Assembly: GCA_035578905.1 (NCBI GenBank)
Contig: JAQJVL010000197.1
Coordinates: 341,243 to 405,242 of the forward strand
Direction of reading: 5' to 3'
Origin: Stictocephala bisonia
Lineage: Eukaryota > Arthropoda > Insecta > Hemiptera > Membracidae
Length of the DNA: 64,000 nucleotides
Part shown: in pieces, positions 25,525 through 36,619 of the stretch
Numbering within the stretch: the first letter of the stretch is position 1
Layout of the letters: every line of letters begins with the position of its first letter
Made by a program: the position numbers and the translations under genes
The notes under the pieces: model-generated
Database searches by the model: none
What the model saw: only the letters and a program-made list of their open reading frames with translations
Told to the model about the DNA's origin: nothing

Positions 25525-28500
25525 CTGACATGTCCACCTTTCATTTACTCTCAGTTTTAAATCAATGATATTATTAAATTTGAAAACGATTACTTAGCTA
25601 TTATTGTTATTATTATTAGTGGTTTTCTTCTTAATCTTTAATTATTTTCCTATTTGAGAGATTTTCGTGGAGTTTTCTTGCATAAAAATGTTTTCACAAG
25701 GACTTTTGTAAAGAATACTCTAAAAAAAATATTAAATTAAACTATTTATTATTTTGATTAGTTCTTTTCAACATTCTTATTTATTTTTACAAGATATTGA
25801 TGAGAAACTCAGGATAGGTGTGTATCAATTAATGTAGAAACTCATACTAGTGTATTTTCGTGTTGGAATAGTTAATCTATTTCAAAATAACCAATTGCAC
25901 ATTCACATCCAGTTCTTAACGGTAAATTGAACACCATTAGTGAAGTACTGAAACATGTCGTGGCATCTTCTGACGTAGCTATTCAACACAGATTATCCAA
26001 CATCGTTTACATGCAACCATTTGAATAAATGACAGTTCTTCTATTCAACGTTTTCCAATATACAACGGTTTCTTCAGATATATCGAGAAGCTTTCATATC
26101 ATTGGGATATTGACCTGAATAAAACCCGCATGTCATAATACGTAGTTGGAAATATCAAACTCGTTATAGATATAACTAAAATAAATATATATTTTCTGTA
26201 TAAAACACTATTAAATACTATATTTAACATCAAACATTTAAAGTAGCATTTATTTTTGCAAACAACTGGTAAATTTACCTTATAATAATAATATATTTAT
26301 AATTTTTGTAGTATTTTTTTGTATAAAGGAAGTTATCTCTTAATATCAATCCCCAGGTACTTTTAACTCTACATTATGGTTGTTTTTACCCGCACCTCAT
26401 TTACTATTTGGGGAAATGAAAACTTCAGAATAAGCCATGTCTTTAAACTGCAGACAAAAGCATTGTGAGCTATATTTGGATTGAAAAGGTATCAGACTTG
26501 TAAACATGTTTTTAAAGAAAACTGCATCTTAACCTTTCCGTTTATTTTTATATATGAATCGTTGATCGTTTAAAAAAAGAATTTGACACTATTCAACCCC
26601 ACTCACACTTCCTTATCTTACTCACTCCGTACATGTTAAAATATTCCATAACACAAAACTTCTTTTTAAAAAAAATAACTGTGACATATAATTGTATAAT
26701 ACTTTTTAATGCCCTCCCAAGTTTCTTAAGTCAGAGCTACCTCTTAACTGTTTTCGTAGGAAGTTAAAGACTTTTTTAGTTGATTATACCTTCTACAGTG
26801 TCCATGATTTTCTTGACCATAAGAATATCTATTTTAATTTAAGTGATATGCTGTATTAACTTATACTAATAATATAAAGCCAGAACCTATTTAGTAATTT
26901 TGTTGTACATAACTATGTGACATCTTGCTATGCATGTAGATGTTTTATGACAATAAAGAGTTCTTGATTTTTCTTGAGTCACGAAATGATTGGTATCACC
27001 CACCTACCCACCGTACAGACACATGTCTGACATAAAACACATAGTGATTTATACTAAAATATAATAGCATAATATACTATCTTATAAAGTAATATCGTTG
27101 AATCTTACATAATTAAATCTCAATTAAATATAAGCAATATAAATAATAGTTTAGTCGAGAAAATGCTTTAGTATTCATAAAAATAATTAATAAATTAAGT
27201 TGGGCTTTTATTTTGAGGAAGTAAACTGGCCAGGATCTACATTTACTCTTGTCCATATTATTTGATAAGTAAATAAAAAAAATGTTAGGATTAGTAAGCC
27301 GTTCTACTGACAGTTGTAGATAAGTTAGTTTTTCATTATACAACAGTGAAGAAGAAAGAAAGATTAAAACCTTCCATAGAATTTAGTGAAGAAATTACAA
27401 TCATTGTGTTAATTTATTTAAGAAATAATTCATTTATAACCGGTTTAAAAGTCATCTTACATGTATAATTTGGTAAAACTTACAATTATAGTATGTATTG
27501 AAAAACAGTTAAAAAAGTATTTTAATCATTATTTGTAAAGTTAAAATCATAAAATGCTGTTTTTTAGTTCGCTAAACTATTAGCATTTTTTTATAATTAA
27601 TCAAAAAAGATATTGGATAGCAAACAGCTTGACAAAGACAAACCAATAGAAGTCCTAGGACTTGCTCAGTGCTGAAGTTCAATGACTTGGGGCTATTTTA
27701 CACAAAGGTAATTTACTTAGGACGGTCAACCAAGTGACGACAAAGTACTTGCCTCTTGCCCATCAATACAGTTACTGTTTGTCTGAAGATGTAGATAAAT
27801 ATTTCGAAGTGTATTGGATATTTTTTGTAATATATTAAAAAGTCAATGTTTTGATGAAACGGTCACCTAAATCTAATTGGTGGAGTTAATTGAAGTTATT
27901 CGTTGCAGTTTGTTTAATGGTGGCATTTATAATCAAATCAGGAGCATAAATATCTTCAAATATATGACTATTATTTATATTGATATTTATATTCTCAACA
28001 GTATAGTTACAATAAGTTCTACTAACAAATATTTTTTAAATTTGATTTATAAAAGTTTAAAACAAAATTGATAAAATACTGTAATAATACCTCATATCTT
28101 GTCAATAATTAAGTAATATTTATAATTATAATCATAACCAAACCAAAGGAATGTTATGTCATGTAAATATAAAAGAAACAAATCTGATTTTAATAGAATA
28201 CGAGTATATATTCTCACTTGAAATCATATTTAGTACATAATTTTTTATAAGTTGTATAAGAAAAATTGTTTTCAAATTATAACTTACGAAAACATCCAAG
28301 GAATATGTATTTTGAAACCTTCACACAAGAAACATTATTGATATTTAATTTAACTAAGTCTTTCTATGAAAACCCATAATTTTTGTATGGACAGATGCAT
28401 AGGTAATAAGAGTTAAACGTTTTAAAGTTTGCGTTTAAACAACTGTTGCAAGTAATTAGTGATTTTGATAGCTTAAATTTACTATTTTAGAATACGAATC

Positions 28501-28536
28501 AATTATAATAATAGTAAATACATTAACACTAAGTGA
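25525..28536. other. AT-rich intergenic stretch
   Basis: No supported gene. A weak hammerhead-like CTGAAGATGTAGATAAATA sequence near 27783 is discussed among rejected items. Open frames at 27113-27343 and 27877-28071 show AT-driven composition. Confidence 0.5.
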
Positions 28537-28561
28537 CCTAACCTAACCTAACCTAACCTAA
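28537..28561. repeat. (CCTAA)5, interstitial insect telomere motif
   Basis: Five perfect copies of CCTAA (TTAGG on the other strand). It may be a repaired break, part of a transposon end or chance expansion. No obvious element surrounds it. Confidence 0.85.
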
Positions 28562-28721
28562 TGTCTAGGAAACATATTTACAAGCAGTAGGGTAAAGAAT
28601 GTTTTGCTAAGTTCGTTAAATATTTTGAAAAAGAATAAAGACAAATATAAAAATTGAATTAAAACAAACGTAGCCCTACCAATGCCTCATACAAAGACCT
28701 CCTTTTCGTAAAACATGTTGT

Positions 28722-28750
28722 GATTAGGGATATTTATAGCTGTGATAAAG
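28722..28750. repeat. 29-bp dispersed motif, copy 1
   Basis: GATTAGGGATATTTATAGC followed by TGTGATAAAG. It matches 38198-38226 at about 27 of 29 positions in the same orientation, while the flanks do not match clearly. Confidence 0.6.
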
Positions 28751-29555
28751 TGACTCGTCCTTCCCACTTCTTTCATCTATCTTCTTATGCTTTGAAATTA
28801 CTTGTAGAGAAATAAATTAAAATATATGTATATTTATCATTGGTTGTATATTTTGGCAAATCATGTTGCTTGAAGATTTTAAGAATGGTGTTTCTAATAA
28901 AAATAGTATATTTAAAAAAAACACTCTTTATCATGTAATGTTTGAGGTTATGGATATGTGATTTTAATTATATGGGAAATTAAGAAAAAAATATGGTTAC
29001 TAAAACGTTGTTCTCAGCATTTTTTTTTAGAAAATATCAGAAAATATATTAAATAGTTGTATAGGTCCTTATTTATTATACCTTTAAGAAGTTGACTGTG
29101 AAGTTATAGATTTCCTAAGTACTAAATTTCCACATATTTCTCTTTGCGTTTGTTTTAATAAAAAATAAAAAAAAATTACCAGAGGATTGTCGAATTGTAT
29201 TCTAATACTTAGTTGATACGTAGCTATGTATGTATGTAATTATTTTAGCGAGTTAAAACACGTTTCCCCACATTTTGTTGATTTGTTCAGAAGTTGAACA
29301 GTTATTATAAAACACCATTGTACTGTGGTAATGTAAAACAAACATTTTCAATAACAGTTAATTTACCGGTGAAATAATAGCAAGCATGATCGTAAAAATA
29401 ACTTTTTTCTGACCTTATTGCCTACTTACTTCAGAAAAGGACCATAACACAATCGATTTTTAAAATCCAAGGTGCAGGAAAATTTTTAATTATAATTTTA
29501 AATGTTTTATTAAATGATGTAATCGTCACATGAAAACAATTTAAATAATTGTCAA
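28751..29555. other. AT-rich intergenic stretch
   Basis: I see nothing recognisable here. Confidence 0.45.
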
Positions 29556-29570
29556 ATTACCAATGTGTTT

Positions 29571-29669
29571 TTGAAATTTGTTAATGATGGAGTATCAGAT
29601 GAGGGAGACAAAGGTAGTTGGACATTTGCCATCATTAGGTGAAAAAGACCAACTACCTTTGTCTCCCTC
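29571..29669. mobile_element. 99-bp foldback (Penelope-like) insertion, 15-bp target duplication
   Basis: ATTACCAATGTGTTT occurs at 29556-29570 and 29670-29684. The insert starts with a 30-nt extension ending GAGTATCAGAT, then a 21-bp arm (GAGGGAGACAAAGGTAGTTGG), a short loop and the inverted arm. Extension and arm match the right end of the 8932-9383 element (read on the opposite strand). This is a severely truncated copy that kept only the terminal inverted repeat and the extension. Confidence 0.8.
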
Positions 29670-29765
29670 ATTACCAATGTGTTTAAAGAAATATATTTTA
29701 CTCGTAAGAAAGTATCATAATTAGTACTATGTACAATACTACTCATAATTAATTTATATTTCAAT

Positions 29766-29942
29766 AATTTAAATATGGTAATATTAACGCGTTAGGCAGT
29801 TATTAAGGTTGAAAAAAAAAAACAACCATTAAATATATATATGTTTGTTTTGAAGTTACAATTACTAACTTTATTAAAAATGGTTAATTTTGTTTAAACC
29901 TCAATAACTGCTTAACGCGTTAATATTAACATATTTTAATTT
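29766..29942. mobile_element. ~175-bp miniature inverted-repeat element
   Basis: TAATATTAACGCGTTAGGCA at the left recurs inverted at the right with few mismatches (arms about 29773-29815 and 29890-29936), continuing into GTTATTAAGGTT. The centre is A-rich, then AT-rich, with no coding. The target duplication is ambiguous because the ends are AT-rich. The superfamily cannot be called. Confidence 0.7.
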
Positions 29943-30963
29943 GTGAAATACAATATATATAGCCTAAAGTCTATGTAATAATTGATCAGATTCAGAATTA
30001 CTTTATGTAATAATACAATAAAATGAGAATAATATTTGTGCATATTTAAGTTGAATATATCATTAGTACTGTGATTATATGATTTTATAATAAGAATGAA
30101 GTAAAATCAATTATAAATACATTTTATTGTTTATAGCATTCCTATTTATTTACATACCCATGTGTTGAATGGTATATTGTACCAAACACACAATACATGG
30201 ACTTTAAACCGCTTTGTAGTACCGTGCATCCAAAGGTACACTAGCAATTAAATTTTAATCGTGTATGAACAACATCAGAGAAAAATACATAAACTATTTA
30301 GTTATTTAGAGAAATACTTACACTGATGGGAGGACATGAGAACAATATATATTATAATAAAATATAATAATTGATACAAATGAACTGATATGTCATGTTT
30401 AGAATATGCAGTTGTTGTGTCAATAAATAATGTATTATTTTATGTGTTTTCCGTTGTATTATTGTTAAAAGAAAGCACTTTTGAGCCGTACTGCCAAAGT
30501 CGAATTCAATTACCATTTTTCATTCATGCAGGAATATAAATCATAATTATATGAAACAAAAATACTTACAGTAAATGGTGTATTTATTTAGGTAATTTAC
30601 CAAGCCTTCATAAGATCTCTGATAAGACAAAGGGAAATGTCAAATATTTTTAGCTATTTATACTGCTAATTAAAGATTGTGTATTGTATTAATTTGTATA
30701 CCACATGCTTAAATATAGGTCATAAAAGAGCTACATTGAGAAATTAATTTTAATAGCATGTTCATTTTGGGAGTGTACAGTAAAACATAATACAATTAAG
30801 TCAATAATAAAAAATAATTGTCAGACATGATTACATTGTTAAAAAGTCAAAATATACATTAATAACGAGTAATAATATATTAATACACAGCCTAAAGGGA
30901 CAAAACAATATCGAAAAATTTGGAATTTAGGTGTACAAAATGAGTGAGAATCTTTTGACATGT
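29943..30963. other. AT-rich intergenic stretch
   Basis: I see nothing recognisable here. Confidence 0.45.
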
Positions 30964-31043
30964 TCTGTTGTATATACTTGATGGAATAAAGTGGGGTTTA
31001 AAAAAAGAACACATTTTTAAAAATTATTCCAAAATTTTGTCAC

Positions 31044-31078
31044 TAAAAACACGCTTTCGCCGGTTAAGGCATCATAAG
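31044..31078 (-). ncRNA. Degenerate hammerhead-like motif (left arm)
   Basis: Minus strand: CTTATGA (one change from CTGATGA), T, GCC/GGC helix II with loop TTAACC, GAA, then AGCGTG where a palindrome is expected. The substitution at the invariant G position should abolish activity. Confidence 0.45.
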
Positions 31079-31733
31079 TTTAAATGTAAACAGAAAAAAA
31101 CGTATGTTTAAAACAATATAAATTAAAATATGATAAAATATAGATATTTTAAAGAATAATTTAAAACTTAAATGGATCAGTAGAAAGTAATTTTAAATAA
31201 AATATTAAACTGGAAAACACGATTTACAATTAACTATTTTATGTTTAATTTCTTCTTTAACTAAAGGTAAGTATATATTACTAAAATGTATAGATGGTTG
31301 TGATATTCATTATTATTTTATAACAGACATGCAGGCACTTTCAATTTGATTCCTTTTGGTCCATGATGATTCTTTAAATATAATACTAGACGAGTAAAAT
31401 TTCGGGTCATGATTTTACTCGTCCAGTAATATATTTAAAGAATCATCATGGACCAAAAGGAATCACATTGAAAGTGCCTGCATGTCTGTTATAAAAGAAC
31501 AATGTATATCACAACCATCTGTACATTTTAGTAATATATACTTACCTTTAGTTAAAGAAGAAATTGAACATAAAATAATTAATCATATTTTCCAGTTTAA
31601 TATTTCGTTATACAATTTTGTTATAAATTACTTTCTACTAATCCATTTAGGTTTTAAATTCTTTGAAAATATCTATATCTTAACATATTTTAATTTATAT
31701 TGTTTTAAAAATATGTTTTTTTTTACATGTAAT

Positions 31734-31763
31734 CTGATGATGCTTTAACCAGCGAAAGTGCTT
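31734..31763 (+). ncRNA. Hammerhead-like motif (right arm)
   Basis: CTGATGA at 31734-31740, T, GCT/AGC helix II with a 6-nt loop, GAA at 31754-31756, AGTGCT and then T. The core is intact, but I see no good helix I and the helix III palindrome is imperfect. It mirrors 31044-31078. Confidence 0.5.
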
Positions 31764-31810
31764 TTTTAATAATAAAATTGTGGGATGGTAAAAAAATGTG
31801 TTATTTTTTA

Positions 31811-32553
31811 AAATATTTCTACAGCTGATACAATTTTATATAGTGCCCATATTATTGATAGTATGAATCAATTGTTGCAGTGTTATACAGTTATGATATA
31901 AACTGAATGTCTTGAATTATCATTACTAAAAGTGAGTGCACATTATTGAAATGTATTTTTAATTTGATAACTTTATTTAAATACATTAATATAGTAAATA
32001 CATATTACATGATAAGCTTCAGGAATACTACTATGATTGGTACAATGCTTTTAGTGAAAACAGCGTAAACATAGCCTAAGGGGTTGATAAATTGGCTTGA
32101 AAAATTAGGTTACTCTGAGAAATCCCGTTGGAACTAAGGCGCCAGGTTAAAAGGGGCTGTCACTAACATGCTTCTGTACTTGTATATCAAACAAGCACAG
32201 TTAGCTGTAAAATAAACTTTTGGAAGTCAAAATAGTATTTATAAGACATGTTTAAACTTGTGTTTGTATAGTGTAGCATTTAAGCGAATGTCTTATTTTA
32301 GACAAATATTTTGTATACAGGTGTTTAAAGGTGACAAACTTCCTTAAAATATTTATTTGTATATTGTGTTTCAGTCAATTTGATATAAACGAATTCCTAT
32401 TTTTAAGGAAAAAAATTTAATGTATTGTAATTTACAAAAAACTACTTATAAACATACAACAACAATAACAACAATATTTAAGCATAAATGAAAGTTTATT
32501 AATATTATTTATCATTAAGAAACCAATCTTAGATATAAGGGTGAATATTATAG
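31811..32553. other. AT-rich intergenic stretch
   Basis: I see nothing recognisable here. Confidence 0.45.
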
Positions 32554-32680
32554 GCAAATGAGTGCGATAAGTGTAGGTGAACGAGTGTAGTCATTGTTAC
32601 TAACTAAGGTTGACTGTTCCTTAGAAAGACCTACTAATTAATACCTCAGTAACTAAGTGACAAGCCCATATAAAAAGGAG
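32554..32680 (-). mobile_element. 3' fragment of the tRNA-derived SINE (inverted)
   Basis: GAACGAGTGTAGTCATTGTT, the following ACTGTTCCTTAGAAAG and the AGTGACAAGCC block correspond, inverted, to the tail of the 19487-19926 copy and match 47650-47870. The head is not recognisable here. Confidence 0.6.
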
Positions 32681-33279
32681 GTAAATAGGTCACAGGCTGA
32701 TATTTATAAATCAGGCCACAGAAGAGTTCCTGAAGGGTACGCGTAAATGTACCTTCCTCACAAATTGGGACGCAGGCCAAACTTCCCCATGAGGCAACAA
32801 GACGAGATCCACAAACAGCACTATAGGCAAAGTTTTTGACAAGGTTATAGATCATACTTCACCATGAGACCAAAGGACAAGATACTTAAGGTGACTGTTT
32901 TCCACACTGCCGAACCTCCACTGGGAACTAAAAACTCCTACAGTAGACATACAATCAGATCGTTAGTGAGCTAAAACGTGCTGTTATAGTTTAACTATAG
33001 TTTCGTGTTGATAGCCTTCAATATAAAGTCAAATATTATAGTGAACACTGCATGATTATTAAATTGTTCGTTTTAGTAAATTATAGATTGATATTATGCG
33101 TTTTTAAACTTTAATATATTCAAAATTAAATAAACAACCTTTTACTAAAATCAACTTATGGTCCACTATTAAATAGTTCTTCGTCTATCAAATGTCACTT
33201 CAAGTTTTGGGATACAATCATTAATGTTGGGCCAGATCCTTGACAGAGCAAGCTCTTTTTGAATTTTCACTGAGGTGGA

Positions 33280-33690
33280 ATGTCCTTAAGCCGTGATAAG
33301 TGTCAGCATAGATCATGTTGGTTTTAATCCAATAGAAAAAATTTACCTATTTTTTGTCGTTATTTATTGACCAAAAGTTGAGTATGATGTGACTTTTTAA
33401 ATGCTACCAAATTGCGCATTGGGTTTGCTTTTGATATTTTGAATACATACGCTTAGTTTTAAAAAATAGGTGAATATAATAACTTGTCAGGAACCTGAAA
33501 AGCAATTCCAACGTGCAATTTCATTCTTCATCAAATGCAATTTATCTGGAAAAAATCTGTTTAAAAATAACTATTTAGATTCAATACGTGTGATCGTATG
33601 TCCAGTTCAAAAATAGCATTGTTCTTATGGGATTGAAACCGACATGGCCGACAGCCTCCACCAGGCTCTGCAGACTTTGAGTCGTAAAGG
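33280..33690 (+). mobile_element. Internal fragment of the mariner-like element family
   Basis: Matches 17640-18050 with many substitutions. Shared landmarks are AAATTGCGCATTGGGTTTGC (the other copy has ATATTGCG), TTTTGATATT.TGAATACAT and ACATGGCCGACAGCCTC. It has neither inverted ends nor a transposase frame, so it is an old fragment. Confidence 0.7.
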
Positions 33691-34744
33691 CCCTTGAAAG
33701 TCGTAAGCCAAAACTCCTATGCTAGTTCTCCCATGATTATGAGGCACAGGAATGGGTAATAGCCCCGAATGAATGAAACTTGTAATGATATGTTTACATA
33801 AAATCCTATTTACCTAAAACTTCCTACTTACACATTCAATACGATCAAAAATAAATGGTCCAATATGCGACTCTCCTTTGTGTAGAAAATTGTTGTTTTC
33901 AAGTAAATATTGAGTTGTGATAAAGGGTATAGCCAACTGTATCATTCTTTTTGCAATATAAAACGTGACCTGGGCCTAAATAGGTAAGCCGAAGGTGTTG
34001 AAAACAGCAACATGCATTTCATATTAAAAAAATATTTGCACTTTTAAACAATAAGTATATAATTGTTTCCCTTAGACCAAATGAGTATCGCAATTCGTTG
34101 AGAACTTTGAATGATAATGTTAATGAATTTCCCCATAACTATTTATAAAATGTTATAATTATTAATAAACATTTTCTTGTTTTTTGCTATACAAAGACAA
34201 ATTTTTAGAATGAAAAAAAAAACGTTAGCTATCTTATTATTAAGGTGTTACATTGAATATATCCAAATTTAATTTCTTCTGTTTAGATGGTCGTAAGATG
34301 TATGCTTATAAAATAACTCTGCTGCATATGTGAGTTTCAAAGTGGGCATATTACTTAAGTTTACTCACTTAAATATATAAATATTTAAGGGATATACAAT
34401 ATTAATAAATAAATAGTTGTTATATTTCTAATTGGAGTTTCTTCTAATTAATGGTGAAGAATTTTAAAATATTACTGTTATATTCATAAATTAAAATAAT
34501 TTCATACATCCTTCTGTATTGTTCACTCTTAAATCATAAAATTTTTTCAGCTACCATTCTATATTTCGAATAATATTCAAAAATCCTGTTATATATTAAT
34601 AAAACTATAGAGTGATCTGTCACAAAATTAAATCCATTAATCCATTTAAAACCCAACTCACTGGTTCTACTTTTTCAAGCTATTCACTCCGTAAAAGAAG
34701 CAATACAACAGTGTCCAATTCCTTACGAGTCCCACCTAAAACTT
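33691..34744. other. AT-rich intergenic stretch
   Basis: I see nothing recognisable here. Confidence 0.45.
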
Positions 34745-35160
34745 ATCAGTCCACCATACTTTTGTAAAAAATGTGCTTTACCAGTTTAATTAAATAAATA
34801 AGAGCCAAGTAGCATCCCTGGAAGTCTCCTAAAATTTCATGGAGGAAGAGATAGACAAGGTTCCACTATATCAGCCGGGAAAGCAGTCGGACTTGACGGT
34901 ATCTTTACGGAACTTATGTTGCATGCTGGTAGCAAAGTAAACCTATAAATTATCAGTCCACCATATTTTTGTAAAACATGTGCTTTACCAGTTTAATTAA
35001 ATAAATAAGAGCCAAATAGCATCCCTGGAAGTCTCCTAAAATTTCATGGAGGAATTTCATGCAGACAAGGTTATTTCCACTATATCAGCCGGAAAAGCAG
35101 TCGGTCTTGACGGTATCTTTCCGGAATTTATGTTGCATGCTGGTAGCAAAGTAAAACAGT
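34745..35160 (+). repeat. 207-bp tandem duplication inside the reverse transcriptase relic
   Basis: ATCAGTCCACCATA begins at 34745 and again at 34952, and about 207 bp are repeated with a few differences. Both copies contain the reverse transcriptase segment described in the next entry. The duplication therefore arose after insertion of that element. Confidence 0.85.
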
Positions 35161-35290
35161 GGTTTAAAACAGCTTACAATAAGATAATATCTACAATTAT
35201 TTCAATAAAAGCATTCAAGTAATCAAAAATAGTAACAAATAATAAGGTTAACGTACCTTTTGTCGTCTTCAGCTATAAAATCTTCTTAAT

Positions 35291-35332
35291 TGGATTACCG
35301 GTTTCAGAGTAAAAACTCCATGTTCACATCCA
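35291..35332 (-). ncRNA. Degenerate hammerhead-like motif (left arm)
   Basis: Minus strand: helix I TGGAT/ATCCA (5 bp), core GTGAACA (two changes from CTGANGA), T, helix II GGAG/CTCT, loop TTTTTA, GAA, palindrome ACCGGT and A at the cleavage position. All helices are kept but the two core changes should prevent cleavage. Confidence 0.5.
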
Positions 35333-35464
35333 TTGTACGTTGTCAAAAGTCACATCAAAACATTATACAAAAATTAAAGATTTACAAAAAATAACAAAAC
35401 ATATGATAACATTGCCGGTTGGTATGATGGTTAGATTCGGATTGAGCGTGCAGCTGGAACGATG

Positions 35465-36043
35465 TTATCCAATGGTTACTTGACTTTGCATAATTATATT
35501 TCTATCTGGTCGTCTGTCTTCTTTCATTGGTTGATGCAAATTTGTAATCCGATCAGATAAAATATTTGTAGAGAATTTTGATTTTTCATTAAGTACAGTA
35601 TTTGGGTTACTTTTTATGGCTTTATATATTTCATAATTTTCAAGAGTATTGATTGTCACTCCTTTATTACATTTATGGAGAATATCTAGGTTGGTGTCAA
35701 TGTCCTTAATGTTATGATTGTTGTTAACTAAATGTTCAGCAAAACGAGAAGTTTGAGGCTTATTAACGTTCTTGGGTAGGTGTTCATTGAAACGCTTTGT
35801 GAAAGAACGGCCTGTTTGTCCTATATAAATATTCGGACAATCTGAACATTTGATTTTATATACGCCAGTGGTATCTAAGGCAGTAGGATTTGGTTTATTT
35901 CGGATATTTAATAGTTTTCCAATTTTATTAGATGTTTTACAAGATAAAGTGACATTTTCTTTTTTTAGTTGTGATTTCAGAGTGAAATATAAATTTTCTC
36001 CATATTCTATTGATGTGTACTTTTTCCTGGGTTTTTCTGAAGG
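35465..36043 (-). CDS. GIY-YIG endonuclease region of a Penelope-like element (longer copy)
   Basis: Open for about 192 codons with no internal stop, though it lacks an obvious start because the element is 5'-truncated. It reads KKYTSIEYGENLYF near the beginning, then GVYKIKCSDCPNIYIGQTGR, SFTKRFNEH and SRFAEHLVNNNH, ending in QSQVTIG. GVY...YIG is the GIY-YIG signature. The CX2C (KCSDC) and HX5H (EHLVNNNH) pairs fit the zinc-binding insertion of Penelope-type endonucleases. This domain nicks target DNA for reverse transcription. Without the reverse transcriptase it cannot transpose itself. Confidence 0.75.
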   Translation of the reverse strand, partial: PSEKPRKKYTSIEYGENLYFTLKSQLKKENVTLSCKTSNKIGKLLNIRNKPNPTALDTTGVYKIKCSDCPNIYIGQTGRSFTKRFNEHLPKNVNKPQTSRFAEHLVNNNHNIKDIDTNLDILHKCNKGVTINTLENYEIYKAIKSNPNTVLNEKSKFSTNILSDRITNLHQPMKEDRRPDRNIIMQSQVTIG

Positions 36044-36046
36044 AGC

Positions 36047-36445
36047 GTATATAAAATCAAATGTTCAGATTGTCCGAATATTTATATAGGACAAACAGGC
36101 CGTTCTTTCACAAAGCGTTTCAATGAACACCTACCCAAGAACGTTAATAAGCCTCAAACTTCTCGTTTTGCTGAACATTTAGTTAACAACACTCATAACA
36201 TTAAAGACATTCACACCAACCTAGATATTCTCCATAAATGTAATAAAGGAGTGACAATCAATACTCTTGAAAATTATGAAATATATAAAGCCATAAAAAG
36301 TAACCCAAATACTGTACTTAATGAAAAATCAAAATTCTCTACAAATATTTTATTTGATCGGATTACAAATTTGCATCAACCGATGAAAGAAGACAGACGA
36401 CCAGATAGAAATATTATTATGCAAAGTCAAGTAACCATTGGATAA
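36047..36445 (+). CDS. GIY-YIG endonuclease region, inverted second copy
   Basis: 133-codon frame, nearly identical to the minus-strand copy, starting at GVY...YIG (VYKIKCSDCPNIYIGQTGR) and running to a TAA at 36443-36445. It differs by a few residues: NNTHNI for NNNHNI, HTNLDI for DTNLDI, and ILFDR for ILSDR. The near-identity of the two arms implies that the inversion is recent or formed during a single insertion. Confidence 0.7.
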   Translation, partial: VYKIKCSDCPNIYIGQTGRSFTKRFNEHLPKNVNKPQTSRFAEHLVNNTHNIKDIHTNLDILHKCNKGVTINTLENYEIYKAIKSNPNTVLNEKSKFSTNILFDRITNLHQPMKEDRRPDRNIIMQSQVTIG

Positions 36446-36577
36446 CATCGTTCCAGCTGCACGCTCAATCCGAATCTAACCATCATACCAACCGGCAATG
36501 TTATCATATGTTTTGTTATTTTTTGTAAATCTTTAATTTTTGTATAATGTTTTGATGTGACTTTTGACAACGTACAA

Positions 36578-36619
36578 TGGATGTGAACATGGAGGTTTTA
36601 CTCTGAAACCGGTAATCCA
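36578..36619 (+). ncRNA. Degenerate hammerhead-like motif (right arm)
   Basis: Mirror of 35291-35332. Helix I 36578-36582 with 36615-36619; core GTGAACA 36583-36589; T; helix II GGAG 36591-36594 with CTCT 36601-36604; GAA 36605-36607; palindrome ACCGGT 36608-36613; A36614. A second hammerhead-like fragment, CTGAAGACGACAAAAGGT, follows at about 36639 but lacks the GAA core. Confidence 0.5.

Larger units (their letters stand above)
30964..31810. mobile_element. Large head-to-head foldback element (Penelope-like)
   Basis: Arms about 31005-31397 and 31409-31810 are diverged reverse complements, joined at a short centre with ACTCGT...ATTTTACTCGTCC. The right arm includes a plus-strand frame (31482-31748) starting MSVIKEQCISQPS that could be a relic coding tail, but I recognise no domain. 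Each arm ends in a hammerhead-like sequence and an AT-rich terminus containing GAACACATTTTTAAAAATTA. The left outer 40 nt (TTCTGTTGTATATACTTGAT...) match the extension of the insertion at 45681-45808, so both are one family. I find no clear target duplication. Confidence 0.65.

Noticed and set aside
27783..27815. CTGAAGATGTAGATAAATATTT region as a hammerhead ribozyme
   Set aside because: The first core is present, but helix II is weak, the base after GAA is G instead of A, and there is no palindrome or inverted copy. At most a remnant.
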